Positions 53,805-63,234 of a stretch of 64,000 bases of DNA are shown piece after piece. Position numbers and translations under genes: made by a program. Under the pieces are notes generated by a model that did no database searches, had not been told where the DNA came from, and saw only the letters and a list, made by a program, of their open reading frames with translations. How positions within the stretch are numbered: position 1 is the first letter of the stretch; each line of letters starts with the position of its first letter. Source of the DNA: a bacterium (lineage in GTDB: Bacteria > Bacteroidota > Ignavibacteria > Ignavibacteriales > Ignavibacteriaceae); assembly GCA_016716565.1 (NCBI GenBank), contig JADJWC010000001.1:744001-808000 (forward strand). The letters run 5' to 3'.

Positions 53805-55217
53805 TTACAAAATAAACTTACTCAGATCCCTGTCTTTTACAATCTTATCGAGCTTTTCTTTTACAAATTTTGCTGTGATGTTAATTGTTTCTGTTGGGAT
53901 TTTGTCCGGCACATCAAATAATATTTCATCAAGTAGGGTTGTTAAAATCGTGTGCAATCTTCTTGCACCAATATTTTCTACTGCTTCGTTTACCTCAGTA
54001 GCAATGCGCGCAATTTCTCTTATTCCGTCATCGGTAAAGTGTAATTTAACTCCCTCGGTCTCCAACAAAGCAGAATACTGTTTGAACAACGCGTTCTGCG
54101 GGGTTGTTAATATCTGGACAAAATCTTCTTCAGTTAAACTTCTCAGCTCAACACGAATTGGAAATCTTCCCTGCAATTCAGGAATTAAATCAGATGGCTT
54201 CGCGACGTGAAATGCACCTGAAGCAATAAATAAAACGTGATCAGTCCTTACTATTCCGTATTTTGTATTTACGTTTGTGCCTTCAACAATCGGAAGTAAA
54301 TCTCTCTGCACACCTTCGCGGGAAACATCCGGACCGTGACCTTTACCGCCGCTGCTTGCAACTTTGTCAATTTCATCAATAAAAATTATTCCTGATTCTT
54401 CAACTCGTTTAATTGCTTCACGCTGAACAGCTTCCATATCAATTAATTTCTGAGCTTCTTCCTGTGCAAGTATTTGTCGTGCTTCAGCAATTGTAGTTTT
54501 TCTTTTCTTCTTTTTCTTCGGCATCAGGTTGCCAACAATTTCCTGAATATTAATTCCCATATCATCCATTCCAAACGGACCCATTACCTGCATACCAATT
54601 GCCGGCGGTGCCTGCGAATCGAACTCAATCAGCTTATCATCCATTTCACCGTTTTTCAATTTTACTTTCATCCACTCGCGTGTTTTCTTGTTTTGATATT
54701 CTTCCGAATTGATTTCATCTGTGTTTAGCTCAACATCTGTCTGTGCCTGAACCTGAACCGGCTGTGCAGGTTGATGAGGTTTTCGTACTGGTGGAATTAG
54801 TATATCAAGAATTCTTTCTTCAGCAAGATGTTCAGCTTTGGATTGGACTTCTTTCGTTTTTTCAGCTTTGACCATATTAACGGCAAAGTCTGTCAGATCG
54901 CGAACCATTGATTCAACATCTCTACCAACGTATCCAACCTCTGTAAATTTTGATGCTTCAACTTTTACAAAAGGAGCTGCGGCGAGTTTTGCGAGTCTTC
55001 TGGAAATTTCTGTCTTACCAACACCGGTCGGTCCAATAAGAATAATATTATTTGGAAGAATTTCTTCACGAAGAACATCTTCAATCTGCTGTCTTCGCCA
55101 TCGGTTGCGAAGTGCAATTGCTACTGCTCGTTTTGCTTCAGTCTGCCCGATAATATATTTATCAAGCTCTTCTACAATTTTGCTCGGTGTTAATTCCTGC
55201 ATTGATCTATCATTCAT
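53805..55217 (-). CDS. hslU: ATP-dependent protease ATPase subunit HslU
   Basis: 470 aa. A ClpX-type AAA+ ATPase: Walker A GPTGVGKT at residues 62-69, HslU signature ASKFTEVGYVGRDVESMVRDL, an I-domain (about 115-245) with the acidic/glutamine stretch typical of the family, Walker B GIIFIDEIDK, and the C-terminal sensor-2 GARRLHTIL. The C-terminal tail ends in LSKFIL, the usual hydrophobic motif inserted into HslV pockets. It unfolds substrates and feeds them to HslV. It lies 14 bp after hslV, and is the last gene of a five-gene minus-strand operon. Confidence 0.97.
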   Translation of the reverse strand: MNDRSMQELTPSKIVEELDKYIIGQTEAKRAVAIALRNRWRRQQIEDVLREEILPNNIILIGPTGVGKTEISRRLAKLAAAPFVKVEASKFTEVGYVGRDVESMVRDLTDFAVNMVKAEKTKEVQSKAEHLAEERILDILIPPVRKPHQPAQPVQVQAQTDVELNTDEINSEEYQNKKTREWMKVKLKNGEMDDKLIEFDSQAPPAIGMQVMGPFGMDDMGINIQEIVGNLMPKKKKKRKTTIAEARQILAQEEAQKLIDMEAVQREAIKRVEESGIIFIDEIDKVASSGGKGHGPDVSREGVQRDLLPIVEGTNVNTKYGIVRTDHVLFIASGAFHVAKPSDLIPELQGRFPIRVELRSLTEEDFVQILTTPQNALFKQYSALLETEGVKLHFTDDGIREIARIATEVNEAVENIGARRLHTILTTLLDEILFDVPDKIPTETINITAKFVKEKLDKIVKDRDLSKFIL

Positions 55218-55231
55218 ATTACTTCTTCTCC

Positions 55232-55771
55232 CTACTCAACTACTTCTACATTAATTTTGTCGTTTGTGTAAATGCAAATATCTGCTGCTGTTCTTAATGA
55301 TTCTTCTGCTATTTCTTTTGCAGATAGCTTACTGTACTTTTTTAACATTCTCGCTGCTGATAATGCATACATTCCGCCAGAACCAATTGCAACGATTTTA
55401 TCATCCGGTTCAATTACATCGCCGTTACCCGAAATAATCAGCGCCGTGTCTTTTGAAACTACTGCAAGCATCGCTTCGAGCCTGCGAAGAATTTTATCTG
55501 TCCGCCATTCTTTTGCGAGTTCGACCGCTGCACGGTTAACATTACCACGATACTGCTGTAATTTATCTTCAAATCTTTCCATTAAAGAAAATGCATCTGC
55601 TGCACCACCTGCAAATCCGCAAATAACTTTCCCGTCAGAAAGTTTTCTGATTTTCAGTGCGTTGTGTTTCATTATTGTGTTGCCGATTGAAACCTGTCCG
55701 TCTCCGCCGAGAGCGGCTGTTCCGTTATGTACAATACCAAGTATTGTTGTTGATCTGATTTTATTACTCAT
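55232..55771 (-). CDS. hslV: ATP-dependent protease subunit HslV
   Basis: 179 aa. N-terminal nucleophile hydrolase: the catalytic Thr is expected to be T8 in the sequence SNKIRS-TTILGIVHNG, so a seven-residue propeptide would be removed by autoprocessing. GGDGQVSIGN and GFAGGAADAFSLMERFE are typical of the family. It forms the two-ring proteolytic core capped by HslU. Translation probably starts at ATG 55771; no closer ATG or GTG before the Thr was seen. It is 12 bp downstream of the membrane-protein gene and 14 bp upstream of hslU. Confidence 0.95.
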   Translation of the reverse strand: MSNKIRSTTILGIVHNGTAALGGDGQVSIGNTIMKHNALKIRKLSDGKVICGFAGGAADAFSLMERFEDKLQQYRGNVNRAAVELAKEWRTDKILRRLEAMLAVVSKDTALIISGNGDVIEPDDKIVAIGSGGMYALSAARMLKKYSKLSAKEIAEESLRTAADICIYTNDKINVEVVE

Positions 55772-55783
55772 ATAATTTCCTGT

Positions 55784-56434
55784 TCAATTTTCAGTTGCGA
55801 AATTTTGGTTATAAGGTTTAAATAATTTTACCGGAAATATTCTCGGTACTTCCTTCTGGTACTTTACATAAACCTCACCAAACTGCCTTACTAATTTCTT
55901 CTCTTCATAGTAAGAACCAATGTAAAAATAAACGACTATACAGATGAAGAATGTGAGATAAAACAAATCCATTGTTGGTCTGAACAGTAAAAATGTTATT
56001 GAAAAGAAATAAATCGGGTGTCTTGAATATTTATATGGTCCTTCTATGCGAAGAGTAAATTCTTCATCAAGTTCAGTTGTGTATCTTTTCTCCAAAAATC
56101 TTTTAATCTGATCAAAACCTAAAAATTCCTTGAAGCAAATATACTTAAACACCCAGATTGCACCTGCTAGTGAAAGATGTTGAGGGATCAGAATAATTAT
56201 ATCGTAAGGATTTGGTAAATCATAAATGATGATGTGAGGCTTTGGTGAGAATTCGTAAATCAAATAAAGTGAGAGTAATCCGAACAGATTATACAGTAGT
56301 CTGTAAAAAGCAATCAAATCGCCAAAGATTTTTCTAAATTGAATTTTTACTTTTTCAGATGCTAAAAGAGAATGTGTATATCCGAAAATCCCAAACAGAA
56401 GTATGATGATTAATACATCAACGACGAGATCCAT
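55784..56434 (-). CDS. ICMT/NnrU-like membrane methyltransferase family protein
   Basis: 216 aa from ATG 56434 (one base overlap with the rpoN stop as TGATG; TTG 56437 is the alternative). Five or six hydrophobic segments. GPYKYSRHPIYFFSI is the R-H-P-x-Y methyltransferase motif, and EEKKLVRQFGEVYVKYQKEVPRIFP the conserved C-terminal segment of the isoprenylcysteine methyltransferase/NnrU/MddA superfamily. It may methylate a small thiol or lipid, but the substrate is unknown. It is translationally coupled to rpoN and 12 bp from hslV, so it belongs to the same operon. Confidence 0.78.
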   Translation of the reverse strand: MDLVVDVLIIILLFGIFGYTHSLLASEKVKIQFRKIFGDLIAFYRLLYNLFGLLSLYLIYEFSPKPHIIIYDLPNPYDIIILIPQHLSLAGAIWVFKYICFKEFLGFDQIKRFLEKRYTTELDEEFTLRIEGPYKYSRHPIYFFSITFLLFRPTMDLFYLTFFICIVVYFYIGSYYEEKKLVRQFGEVYVKYQKEVPRIFPVKLFKPYNQNFATEN

Positions 56435-57888
56435 CAAAGTTCTTTTCTGAGCCTTGCAACCGGAAGTCTTAATTGTTCTCTGTACTTTGCTACAGTCCTT
56501 CTTGCGATATGAATACCTTCTTCATTAAGCAGTTCAGCAAGCTTGTCATCACTGAAAGGTTTTCGTTTATCTTCTTTGTCGATTATTTCTTTTAATCTTT
56601 CCTTGATGTGCTTGTTCGAAACTTCGTCTCCATTATCAGTTGCAAGACCTTCACTGAAGAAATACTTCAGTTCGTGAATACCTTGAGGACTTTGTACGTA
56701 CTTACCATTAACAACACGACTGATAGTTGAGATGTCCATATTTATTTCCTGGGCGATGTCCTTGTAAATCATCGGGCGGAGAGCTTTTGGACCTTTTTCA
56801 AAAAATTCATACTGTCTTTGGAATATTGCCTGCATAATTTTCATTAAAGTATCTCTCCTCTGCTGGATACAGGCGATGAACCATTTTGCCGATTCAAATT
56901 TTTCCCGCAGGAATTTATATGTCTCTTTTTCTCTGTTTGATTTTTTTCCTCTTCTTCGGTTGCTTTCAAACATTTCAAGATATTGTTTACTAATTGTAAC
57001 TGATGGCATACTTCTGTCATTCAAAGTGATCACATAATCGTTCTCAACTTTTTCTATAATGAAGTCAGGAGAAATCTGATTCATTTCCGCCGAGTCAATA
57101 TTTCCTTCACCGGGTTTTGGATTAAGGCTCTGGATTAAATTAACTGTTTCCTTCAGCGTTTCATCAGTAAGATCCATTTTTTGACGAAGCACATCAAATC
57201 TTCTCTTCGTAAAATCATCATAAAACTCCATCAACATTTTTTCAGCGATGTACCTGTAATAAGGATCGAAATTTTTTCCGTTACGAATCTGAACAAGCAA
57301 ACACTCCTGCAAATCCCTGCACGCTATTCCCAATGGATCAAAAAGCTGAATACGTTTAAGGAGGTTTTCTGCTTCTTCGGGATCAATTTTAATATGATCA
57401 AAAAGCTCAAGCTCGTTCAGAATTTCACCAAGACCTCTTTTCAAATATCCACCATCATCAAGATTGCCAATTATTTCCTCACCAAGTCGATTTAAATTCT
57501 CGTCAAGGTTTAACATGTTCAATTGTTCTATCAGATGTTCAGAAAGAGTCTCTCTGACAGGTGCAAGTGGATGGAATTGTTCTTCATCCGATCCTCTGTA
57601 AATTCTTTCGTGATCGTAATCATCATCATTCATAAAATCTTCAAGACCAAACTCTTCATTGTCTGGATCTTTTATTTCATCGGCTGCAGTTTCTTCTTCT
57701 TTATCTTTTTCCTTATCATCTGTTTCCTGTGACAATTCCAATTCTTCTTCAAGAATTGGATTGAGCTCGAGTTCAGTTTTTATTCTTTGCTCTAGTGCGA
57801 GAGTATTTAGTTGAAGCAGTTTCTGATACTGAATCTGCTGCGGTGATAATTTTTGCTGTTGTGATAGACGTTGACTGAGTGTTAGCAT
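56434..57888 (-). CDS. rpoN: RNA polymerase sigma-54 factor
   Basis: 484 aa. Region I is the Gln/Leu-rich N-terminus (LSQRLSQQQKLSPQQIQYQKLLQL). An acidic region II (about 55-100) follows, then the core-binding and HTH domain (ISTISRVVNGKYVQSPQG), and the RpoN box ARRTVAKYRE at residues 462-471, which reads the -24 promoter element. It directs RNA polymerase to -24/-12 promoters and needs an enhancer-binding protein; none is encoded in this window and no clear -24/-12 site was seen by eye. It is one base after the DUF3109 gene and overlaps the next gene. Confidence 0.95.
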   Translation of the reverse strand: MLTLSQRLSQQQKLSPQQIQYQKLLQLNTLALEQRIKTELELNPILEEELELSQETDDKEKDKEEETAADEIKDPDNEEFGLEDFMNDDDYDHERIYRGSDEEQFHPLAPVRETLSEHLIEQLNMLNLDENLNRLGEEIIGNLDDGGYLKRGLGEILNELELFDHIKIDPEEAENLLKRIQLFDPLGIACRDLQECLLVQIRNGKNFDPYYRYIAEKMLMEFYDDFTKRRFDVLRQKMDLTDETLKETVNLIQSLNPKPGEGNIDSAEMNQISPDFIIEKVENDYVITLNDRSMPSVTISKQYLEMFESNRRRGKKSNREKETYKFLREKFESAKWFIACIQQRRDTLMKIMQAIFQRQYEFFEKGPKALRPMIYKDIAQEINMDISTISRVVNGKYVQSPQGIHELKYFFSEGLATDNGDEVSNKHIKERLKEIIDKEDKRKPFSDDKLAELLNEEGIHIARRTVAKYREQLRLPVARLRKEL

Positions 57889-57889
57889 T

Positions 57890-58456
57890 TTATTTCCTGA
57901 TTAACTCCTTAAATTGTGAATACCATTCTTTGCCATATTTTCTGTTAAGAGAATCTTCACAGAATTCTGCAACTGTAGTGTTTTCTTTTTTCCCAAGCTC
58001 TAATGCTGGTTGACATTCATCGAGATGCTCAAATCTTAATACGTCTCCCCCGAAATCTGAAATTCTGATAGGGAAGAGATGACAGGAAATCGGCTTCCTG
58101 AAATCGATCTTACCATCAAAGTAGGCTTTCTCGATTGAGCATTTAGCTATTCCATTTTCATAAAAGACAAAAACACATGCACGGTTATCAATGCTTCTAA
58201 GCAGTGGTTCGCCGCTTCTATCTTCAAAAAATCCATGTTCCTCAATTTCGTCTTTATGTGATTTCGGAATGTACTTTTTGACAATTGTTAGTATCTGATT
58301 TATGGTCGAAACCTCATCCCAGGTAACGGGGGCACCATACCTACTTTCGAATGTACAGCATGCACCCTTGCATTTTAATAAATCGCATTTGAAGTGCGTT
58401 TCTGCAATTTCCTGCCTGACCAATACATTTCCAACCGGTAAAATTTGCTTATCCAT
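57890..58456 (-). CDS. DUF3109-family cysteine-rich protein
   Basis: 188 aa, cytoplasmic. The N-terminal cysteine cluster C-x4-C-x3-CC (FKCDLLKCKGACC), and further Cys in NRACVFV, AKCSIE, ISCHLFP and DECQPAL, are the pattern of the DUF3109/YkgJ-like zinc or Fe-S binding proteins. Function not known; a metal-site role is inferred from the cysteines. It is the first gene of the operon with rpoN (1-bp gap) and faces away from the SDR gene (116 bp), so the operon promoter is probably in that gap. Confidence 0.82.
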   Translation of the reverse strand: MDKQILPVGNVLVRQEIAETHFKCDLLKCKGACCTFESRYGAPVTWDEVSTINQILTIVKKYIPKSHKDEIEEHGFFEDRSGEPLLRSIDNRACVFVFYENGIAKCSIEKAYFDGKIDFRKPISCHLFPIRISDFGGDVLRFEHLDECQPALELGKKENTTVAEFCEDSLNRKYGKEWYSQFKELIRK

Positions 58457-58572
58457 TAATGTGGAATAATTTTTGTGAAAAGATAACCAATTGATTCTTT
58501 TTTACAAAGTTTTAATACTCTTTCCAAATTATTAAATTCCTCTCCGAATTTCGATAAAATGCCCCTGCACTG

Positions 58573-59346
58573 ATGGATTTCAAAAATAAAAACGTACTGA
58601 TCACCGGAGCCTCATCCGGAATAGGCTATTCACTTGCAAAATTACTGCCAAAGGAAAAATGCTCATTAGCTTTGCTTTCGAGACGCATCGATAAGCTCCA
58701 GGATTTAGTAGATGAAATGGAAAATTATGGAGGAATTGCCAAAGCTTACAGATGCGACGTTGCAAAAACTGAAGATGTTAAAAATGTTTTCGAAAATGTA
58801 AAAAAAGATTTTGGAAAAATTGATATTGTGATTCTTAATTCCGGAATTTCATCAAGAGCTGACATTAATAATTACTCATCCAAAACAGCGAAGGAAATTA
58901 TTGATGTGAATACTCTTGGAATAGTAAATTGCGTTGAACAGCTGCTTCCGAATTTTATGAATAGAAAAGAGGGGATGATAGTTGGAGTTACAAGTCTTGC
59001 TGAATCGAGAGGTTTTCCGAGGAGTGGATTTTACAATGCGAGCAAAGCTGCTGCATCATTGCTTCTTGAGAGCTTGCGGGTCGAATTAAAACCATTTAAT
59101 GTAAAAGTACTCACAGTAAAACCCGGTTTTGTTAGAACACCGATGACTGACAAGAACGAATTTCATATGCCTTTTTTGATGGATGTAGAAAAAGCCGCAA
59201 AAATAATTTTGAATGGAATAAAGAAAGAGAAAAAGATAATTCAATTTCCTTTGCCAATTGTAATTGGTTCAAAGATTTTAAAATATATGCCTGACTGGCT
59301 ATTTGATTTTCTGATGAGCAGGCCATTACCAGCCAGGAAGAATTAA
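58573..59346 (+). CDS. Short-chain dehydrogenase/reductase
   Basis: 257 aa. Rossmann TGASSGIG at residues 11-18, NAG-equivalent LNSGIS, the catalytic Ser in GVTSLAES and Tyr154/Lys158 in FYNASKAA, and the PGFVRTPM loop. A basic residue pattern (SRRIDKL after the second strand) suggests NADP(H). The substrate is unknown; the C-terminal 40 residues are hydrophobic enough (FPLPIVIGSKILKYMPDWLF) to suggest contact with the membrane or a lipid substrate. It is followed after 12 bp by the large surface-protein gene and may be cotranscribed with it. Confidence 0.9.
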   Translation: MDFKNKNVLITGASSGIGYSLAKLLPKEKCSLALLSRRIDKLQDLVDEMENYGGIAKAYRCDVAKTEDVKNVFENVKKDFGKIDIVILNSGISSRADINNYSSKTAKEIIDVNTLGIVNCVEQLLPNFMNRKEGMIVGVTSLAESRGFPRSGFYNASKAAASLLLESLRVELKPFNVKVLTVKPGFVRTPMTDKNEFHMPFLMDVEKAAKIILNGIKKEKKIIQFPLPIVIGSKILKYMPDWLFDFLMSRPLPARKN

Positions 59347-59358
59347 TCGTTACCTGAA

Positions 59359-62300
59359 ATGTTTTATAGAATAGCTCCAATATTTTTACTTATATCTGTT
59401 TTAATATTTCCTCAATCGGACTCCACGCTGATGCTCAGTGAAGTTATGTTCTTTCCTCAGACCGGGCCGAATGAATTTATCGAGCTGTATAATTCCAGCG
59501 AAACAATCAGCATTGATCTCAATTCTTATAAAATTAAATACTACACATCGAATGCGGATATAATTATCGACGCCGGAAAAGGAACAATTCTTCCTCCAAA
59601 ATCTTTTGCGATTATTCTTGAGGGAGATTATGTAGTCGGAAGTGGAATTTATGATGGACTGATTCCGCCAGAAGCCCTCGTTCTGAAAATTTCAGATAAT
59701 TCATTCGGCACTTCTGGTATGGCGAATACCACAAGCCGACCTATATGGCTTATAAACACTTCTGATGATACGCTCGAATCATATTTTTATTCTGCTGACA
59801 ATCTGCAAGGTCGTTCAGATGAAAAAAGAGTTATGATAAAAGATACTTCTCAAAGCAATTGGGCAAATTCTATTTCTGCTAATGGAACACCTGGATTTCA
59901 AAATTCAGTGACTCCGGTTCAATTTGATTTACAGTTATTCTCGTTGAATTTTCAACCCGCTATTCCTATTGAAGGAGATGACGTTACAGTTTCAGCAAAA
60001 GTAAAAAATATTGGTGCAAACACTGCTGATGTTTGTACGATTCAAATATTTAACGATGTAAATTTTGACTCGACAGCAGATCCTGGTGAAATAATTTTTT
60101 CACAGCAGTATTCAAATCTTCTTGCCGGTGATTCAATAACTGCAACTACAATTTTGAATGCTCTTTCTGCTGGCACCTATCAGATTATTGCAAATGTACT
60201 ATATGCACCGGATAAAAACTTGCTGAATAATGAACTCATAAAATCTTTTATTGTGTTTCCACCGGGAACAAATTATAACGATGTTGTAATCAATGAAATT
60301 ATGTATGCACCTTCGACAGGTGAACCGGAATGGGTAGAGCTGTTCAACAGAACAAACAATCCAATCAATCTGAAAAAATGGAAATTATCAGATGCATCTT
60401 CTTCAGTTACTATTTTCAGTTCGGATAAATTTATTCCGGCAAATGGTTACATAGTTCTTACAAGAGATTCCTCAATCCTGAATTTTTATAATGTTGGATC
60501 GGAAATAATTGAATTCAGTTTGCCCGCATTAAATAATTCGGGAGATGCAGTCGTAATTAAAGATTCAATAGGTACTAAAATTGATTCACTTTATTACTAT
60601 CCTGATTGGGGAGGCAGTGAAGACGGTAAATCTCTCGAAAGAATTTCTGCGGATCGATTTTCTCTCGATCCAACTAACTGGGGAACATCGACTAATATTT
60701 TTAAAGCTACTCCGGGAAACATTAACTCAATCACTGAAAAGAATTTTGATATAGAACTCGCAGAACTAATTTTTAATCCGCAATACCCGATTGAAGGTGA
60801 CACGATTTCGGTCTCAGCAAAACTAAAAAATTTAGGATTGAACGATGCAACCTTTTCACTTCAGCTTTTAGAGGATACGAATCTCGATTCGATTCCTGAT
60901 ATTCTTATCGAAGAATTGCAAAGTCTTTCTCTTGTTTCGGGTGATTCCTCAATTTTTGATTTTAGTTTTTTGATCGAAAATTTACAATCACAGAGGGCAT
61001 TCCTCGCAAATGCTGTTTTCATTTCAGATGAAGATACATCGAACAATAAATCATACAAATCAATTGAACCGGGTTTACCTGCACAATCAATTGTAATTAA
61101 TGAAGTTATGTATACACCGCTCGGTGGAGAACCGGAATGGATTGAAATTTATAACAGAACAAATTTGTCGATAAATCTGAATGGCTGGAGTATCAATGAT
61201 GTTTTCACTACACCAACTGAGATTACAATTGAAGAAGACATTTTCATTGAACCGAATTCATATCTTGTTTTGAGCAGAAGCAGTTCCATTTATAACTTTC
61301 ATCGTTTCATACCTTCACAGGTGTTTATAATTCCAATCCCTTCTTTAAATAATGATGTTGATGGCGTTGTAATTAAAGATAACCGTGGACTGGCAATCGA
61401 TTCAGTTCTCTACTTTAATCAATGGGGCGGAATAAACGGATATTCACTTGAAAGATTATCTGTCAACGCTAATTCGAATCTCGCCGCAAATTGGGGAAGT
61501 TCATTCGATATTGAGCAAAGCACACCCGGAAGAATTAATAGTCTGACTCCGAAACAGTTTGATCTTTCTGTGGCTGATATGAATTTCAATCCGCGATTTC
61601 CTGTCGAAGGTGAAGATGTTTTTATTTCAGCTTCTATAAAAAATAATGGATCGACTTCAGCAAACAATTTTAGTGTTGAGTTCTACATTGATACTGATAC
61701 TAATAATGTTGTTGATCTTCTATTAAGTATTGAGGAAAACTTAAATCTTTCATCTGGTGACTCCGCTAGTATAATTTCATCTTCTCCGATTCAGAATTTA
61801 ACGCAGAAAGTTTTAGCTGCTGTTAGAATAGTTTATTCGGCAGATGAAGATACAATGAACAATTATTACGAGAAGTCAGTTGAGCCCGGATTCCCTGCGA
61901 ATGTTTTACTTATTAATGAAGTGATGTATAATACCGAAACCAACAAGCCTGAATGGTTTGAGCTTGTAAATGTTTCGGGTGATACTATCAATATAAAAGA
62001 TTGGTCAGTGAGCGATGTTTTAACAACACCAACAAAAAGTTTCATAACTAATACTGATTATATTTTACAACCGGATGAATTTATCGTAATTGCAAAAGAT
62101 ACATCGTTTAACTCGGCACATCCGGGAGTTACGGCAAAAGTATTCTTTGCGAATTTTGGTTCACTGGGAAATACTTCCGACGGAATAGTGGTATACGATT
62201 TCAGAGATGGAATTATTGACAGCTTGTTTTACCGTTCATCGTGGGGCGGGGGAAGAGGGCTTTCACTTGAAAGAATTTCTCTTGAAGAATCAACTAGCGA

Positions 62301-63213
62301 CAGCACAAACTGGACAACATCACTAAGTATTAAAGGATGCACACCGGGTGAACCGAACTCAATTGGAAATGTTCCCGATTACAGCAGGAATGATCTTGTT
62401 ATCAATGAAATAATGTTCGATCCGGGAGAGAACAATTCAGAGTTTATTGAATTTCTGAACTTAAGCGGCGATTCATTAAATGTCGGTGGATGGAAGATTG
62501 AAGATGAGAATGGAAATAATTTTACCTTATCGAATATCCCGCTGATAATTCCGGATAACTCTTTCTTCATTCTTGCCGCTGATTCGCTTGTCGAAGTGAG
62601 ATATGATCTTAATGAAAATACCTCGCGAACTATTCTCGGAGTTTCGAGTCTGGGTCTTGTAAATACCGGTGAATTAATTCTTTTAAAAGATGTAAAAGGA
62701 AATGTAATTGATTCAATTTGGTATTCCGATAAATGGCATAACGATAATTTTATTTCAACGAAGGATATTTCGCTGGAAAGAATAAATCCCAATCTTGGTG
62801 CAAACGATGCAAACAACTGGAGCAGTTCAGTTGCACAAATCGGTGCAACTCCGGGAAAGCAGAATAGCATTTATACTGTTAATCCGAATATCGCATTAAA
62901 CATTTCTGTTTCACCGAATCCATTTTCACCGGATGACGATGGTTTCGAAGATTTCACAATAATTAATTACAAATTGACTCAGGCAACATCACAGGTTCGT
63001 ATAAAAATTTTCGACAACAAAGGAAGGTTAGTGAGAACTCTCGCAAACAACCAGGCAAGCGGTTCCTCCGGTTCAATTATTTTTGACGGGATTGGAGATG
63101 ACGGTCAGGCATTAAGAATTGGAATTTACATTATTTTCCTCGAAGCTATAAATGAAGGTGCGGGTGTCGTCGAGACTATGAAAACTGTGGTGGTCGTTGC
63201 AAGGAAGTTATAA
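59359..63213 (+). CDS. Large secreted lamin-tail-domain/CARDB surface protein
   Basis: 1284 aa. Signal peptide 1-20 (ending SVLIFPQ). Five lamin-tail-like domains are recognisable by (V/L)-(I/L)-N-E-(I/V)-M-(Y/F)...(P/S)-E-(W/F)-(V/I)-E-(L/I/F) openings (about residues 24, 312, 575, 850 and 1015). They alternate with CARDB-like domains opening FDLQLFSLNFQPAIPIEGD, FDIELAELIFNPQYPIEGD and FDLSVADMNFNPRFPVEGE. The end is not the type A tail but a FlgD-like Ig domain (SPNPFSPDDDGFEDFT ... VRIKIFDNKGRLVRTL ... GIYIIFLEAINEGAG), also used as an export tail in this group. It is likely an adhesin or wall-associated protein; lamin-tail domains occur with secreted nucleases elsewhere but no nuclease domain is present here. 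Confidence 0.85.
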   Translation: MFYRIAPIFLLISVLIFPQSDSTLMLSEVMFFPQTGPNEFIELYNSSETISIDLNSYKIKYYTSNADIIIDAGKGTILPPKSFAIILEGDYVVGSGIYDGLIPPEALVLKISDNSFGTSGMANTTSRPIWLINTSDDTLESYFYSADNLQGRSDEKRVMIKDTSQSNWANSISANGTPGFQNSVTPVQFDLQLFSLNFQPAIPIEGDDVTVSAKVKNIGANTADVCTIQIFNDVNFDSTADPGEIIFSQQYSNLLAGDSITATTILNALSAGTYQIIANVLYAPDKNLLNNELIKSFIVFPPGTNYNDVVINEIMYAPSTGEPEWVELFNRTNNPINLKKWKLSDASSSVTIFSSDKFIPANGYIVLTRDSSILNFYNVGSEIIEFSLPALNNSGDAVVIKDSIGTKIDSLYYYPDWGGSEDGKSLERISADRFSLDPTNWGTSTNIFKATPGNINSITEKNFDIELAELIFNPQYPIEGDTISVSAKLKNLGLNDATFSLQLLEDTNLDSIPDILIEELQSLSLVSGDSSIFDFSFLIENLQSQRAFLANAVFISDEDTSNNKSYKSIEPGLPAQSIVINEVMYTPLGGEPEWIEIYNRTNLSINLNGWSINDVFTTPTEITIEEDIFIEPNSYLVLSRSSSIYNFHRFIPSQVFIIPIPSLNNDVDGVVIKDNRGLAIDSVLYFNQWGGINGYSLERLSVNANSNLAANWGSSFDIEQSTPGRINSLTPKQFDLSVADMNFNPRFPVEGEDVFISASIKNNGSTSANNFSVEFYIDTDTNNVVDLLLSIEENLNLSSGDSASIISSSPIQNLTQKVLAAVRIVYSADEDTMNNYYEKSVEPGFPANVLLINEVMYNTETNKPEWFELVNVSGDTINIKDWSVSDVLTTPTKSFITNTDYILQPDEFIVIAKDTSFNSAHPGVTAKVFFANFGSLGNTSDGIVVYDFRDGIIDSLFYRSSWGGGRGLSLERISLEESTSDSTNWTTSLSIKGCTPGEPNSIGNVPDYSRNDLVINEIMFDPGENNSEFIEFLNLSGDSLNVGGWKIEDENGNNFTLSNIPLIIPDNSFFILAADSLVEVRYDLNENTSRTILGVSSLGLVNTGELILLKDVKGNVIDSIWYSDKWHNDNFISTKDISLERINPNLGANDANNWSSSVAQIGATPGKQNSIYTVNPNIALNISVSPNPFSPDDDGFEDFTIINYKLTQATSQVRIKIFDNKGRLVRTLANNQASGSSGSIIFDGIGDDGQALRIGIYIIFLEAINEGAGVVETMKTVVVVARKL

Positions 63214-63234
63214 GCAAATCAAAAAGGATTTTAT

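Noticed and set aside
53773..54210. 145-residue plus-strand frame inside hslU
   Set aside because: It is antisense to the conserved C-terminal domain of HslU and looks like a codon-shadow of it.
55272..55775. 167-residue open frame on the plus strand opposite hslV
   Set aside because: It is a shadow of a well-conserved gene in the opposite frame and resembles no protein family.
53805..58456. Sigma-54 (-24/-12) promoters in the window
   Set aside because: Although rpoN is present, no convincing TGGCAC-N5-TTGCA pair was seen upstream of any gene.
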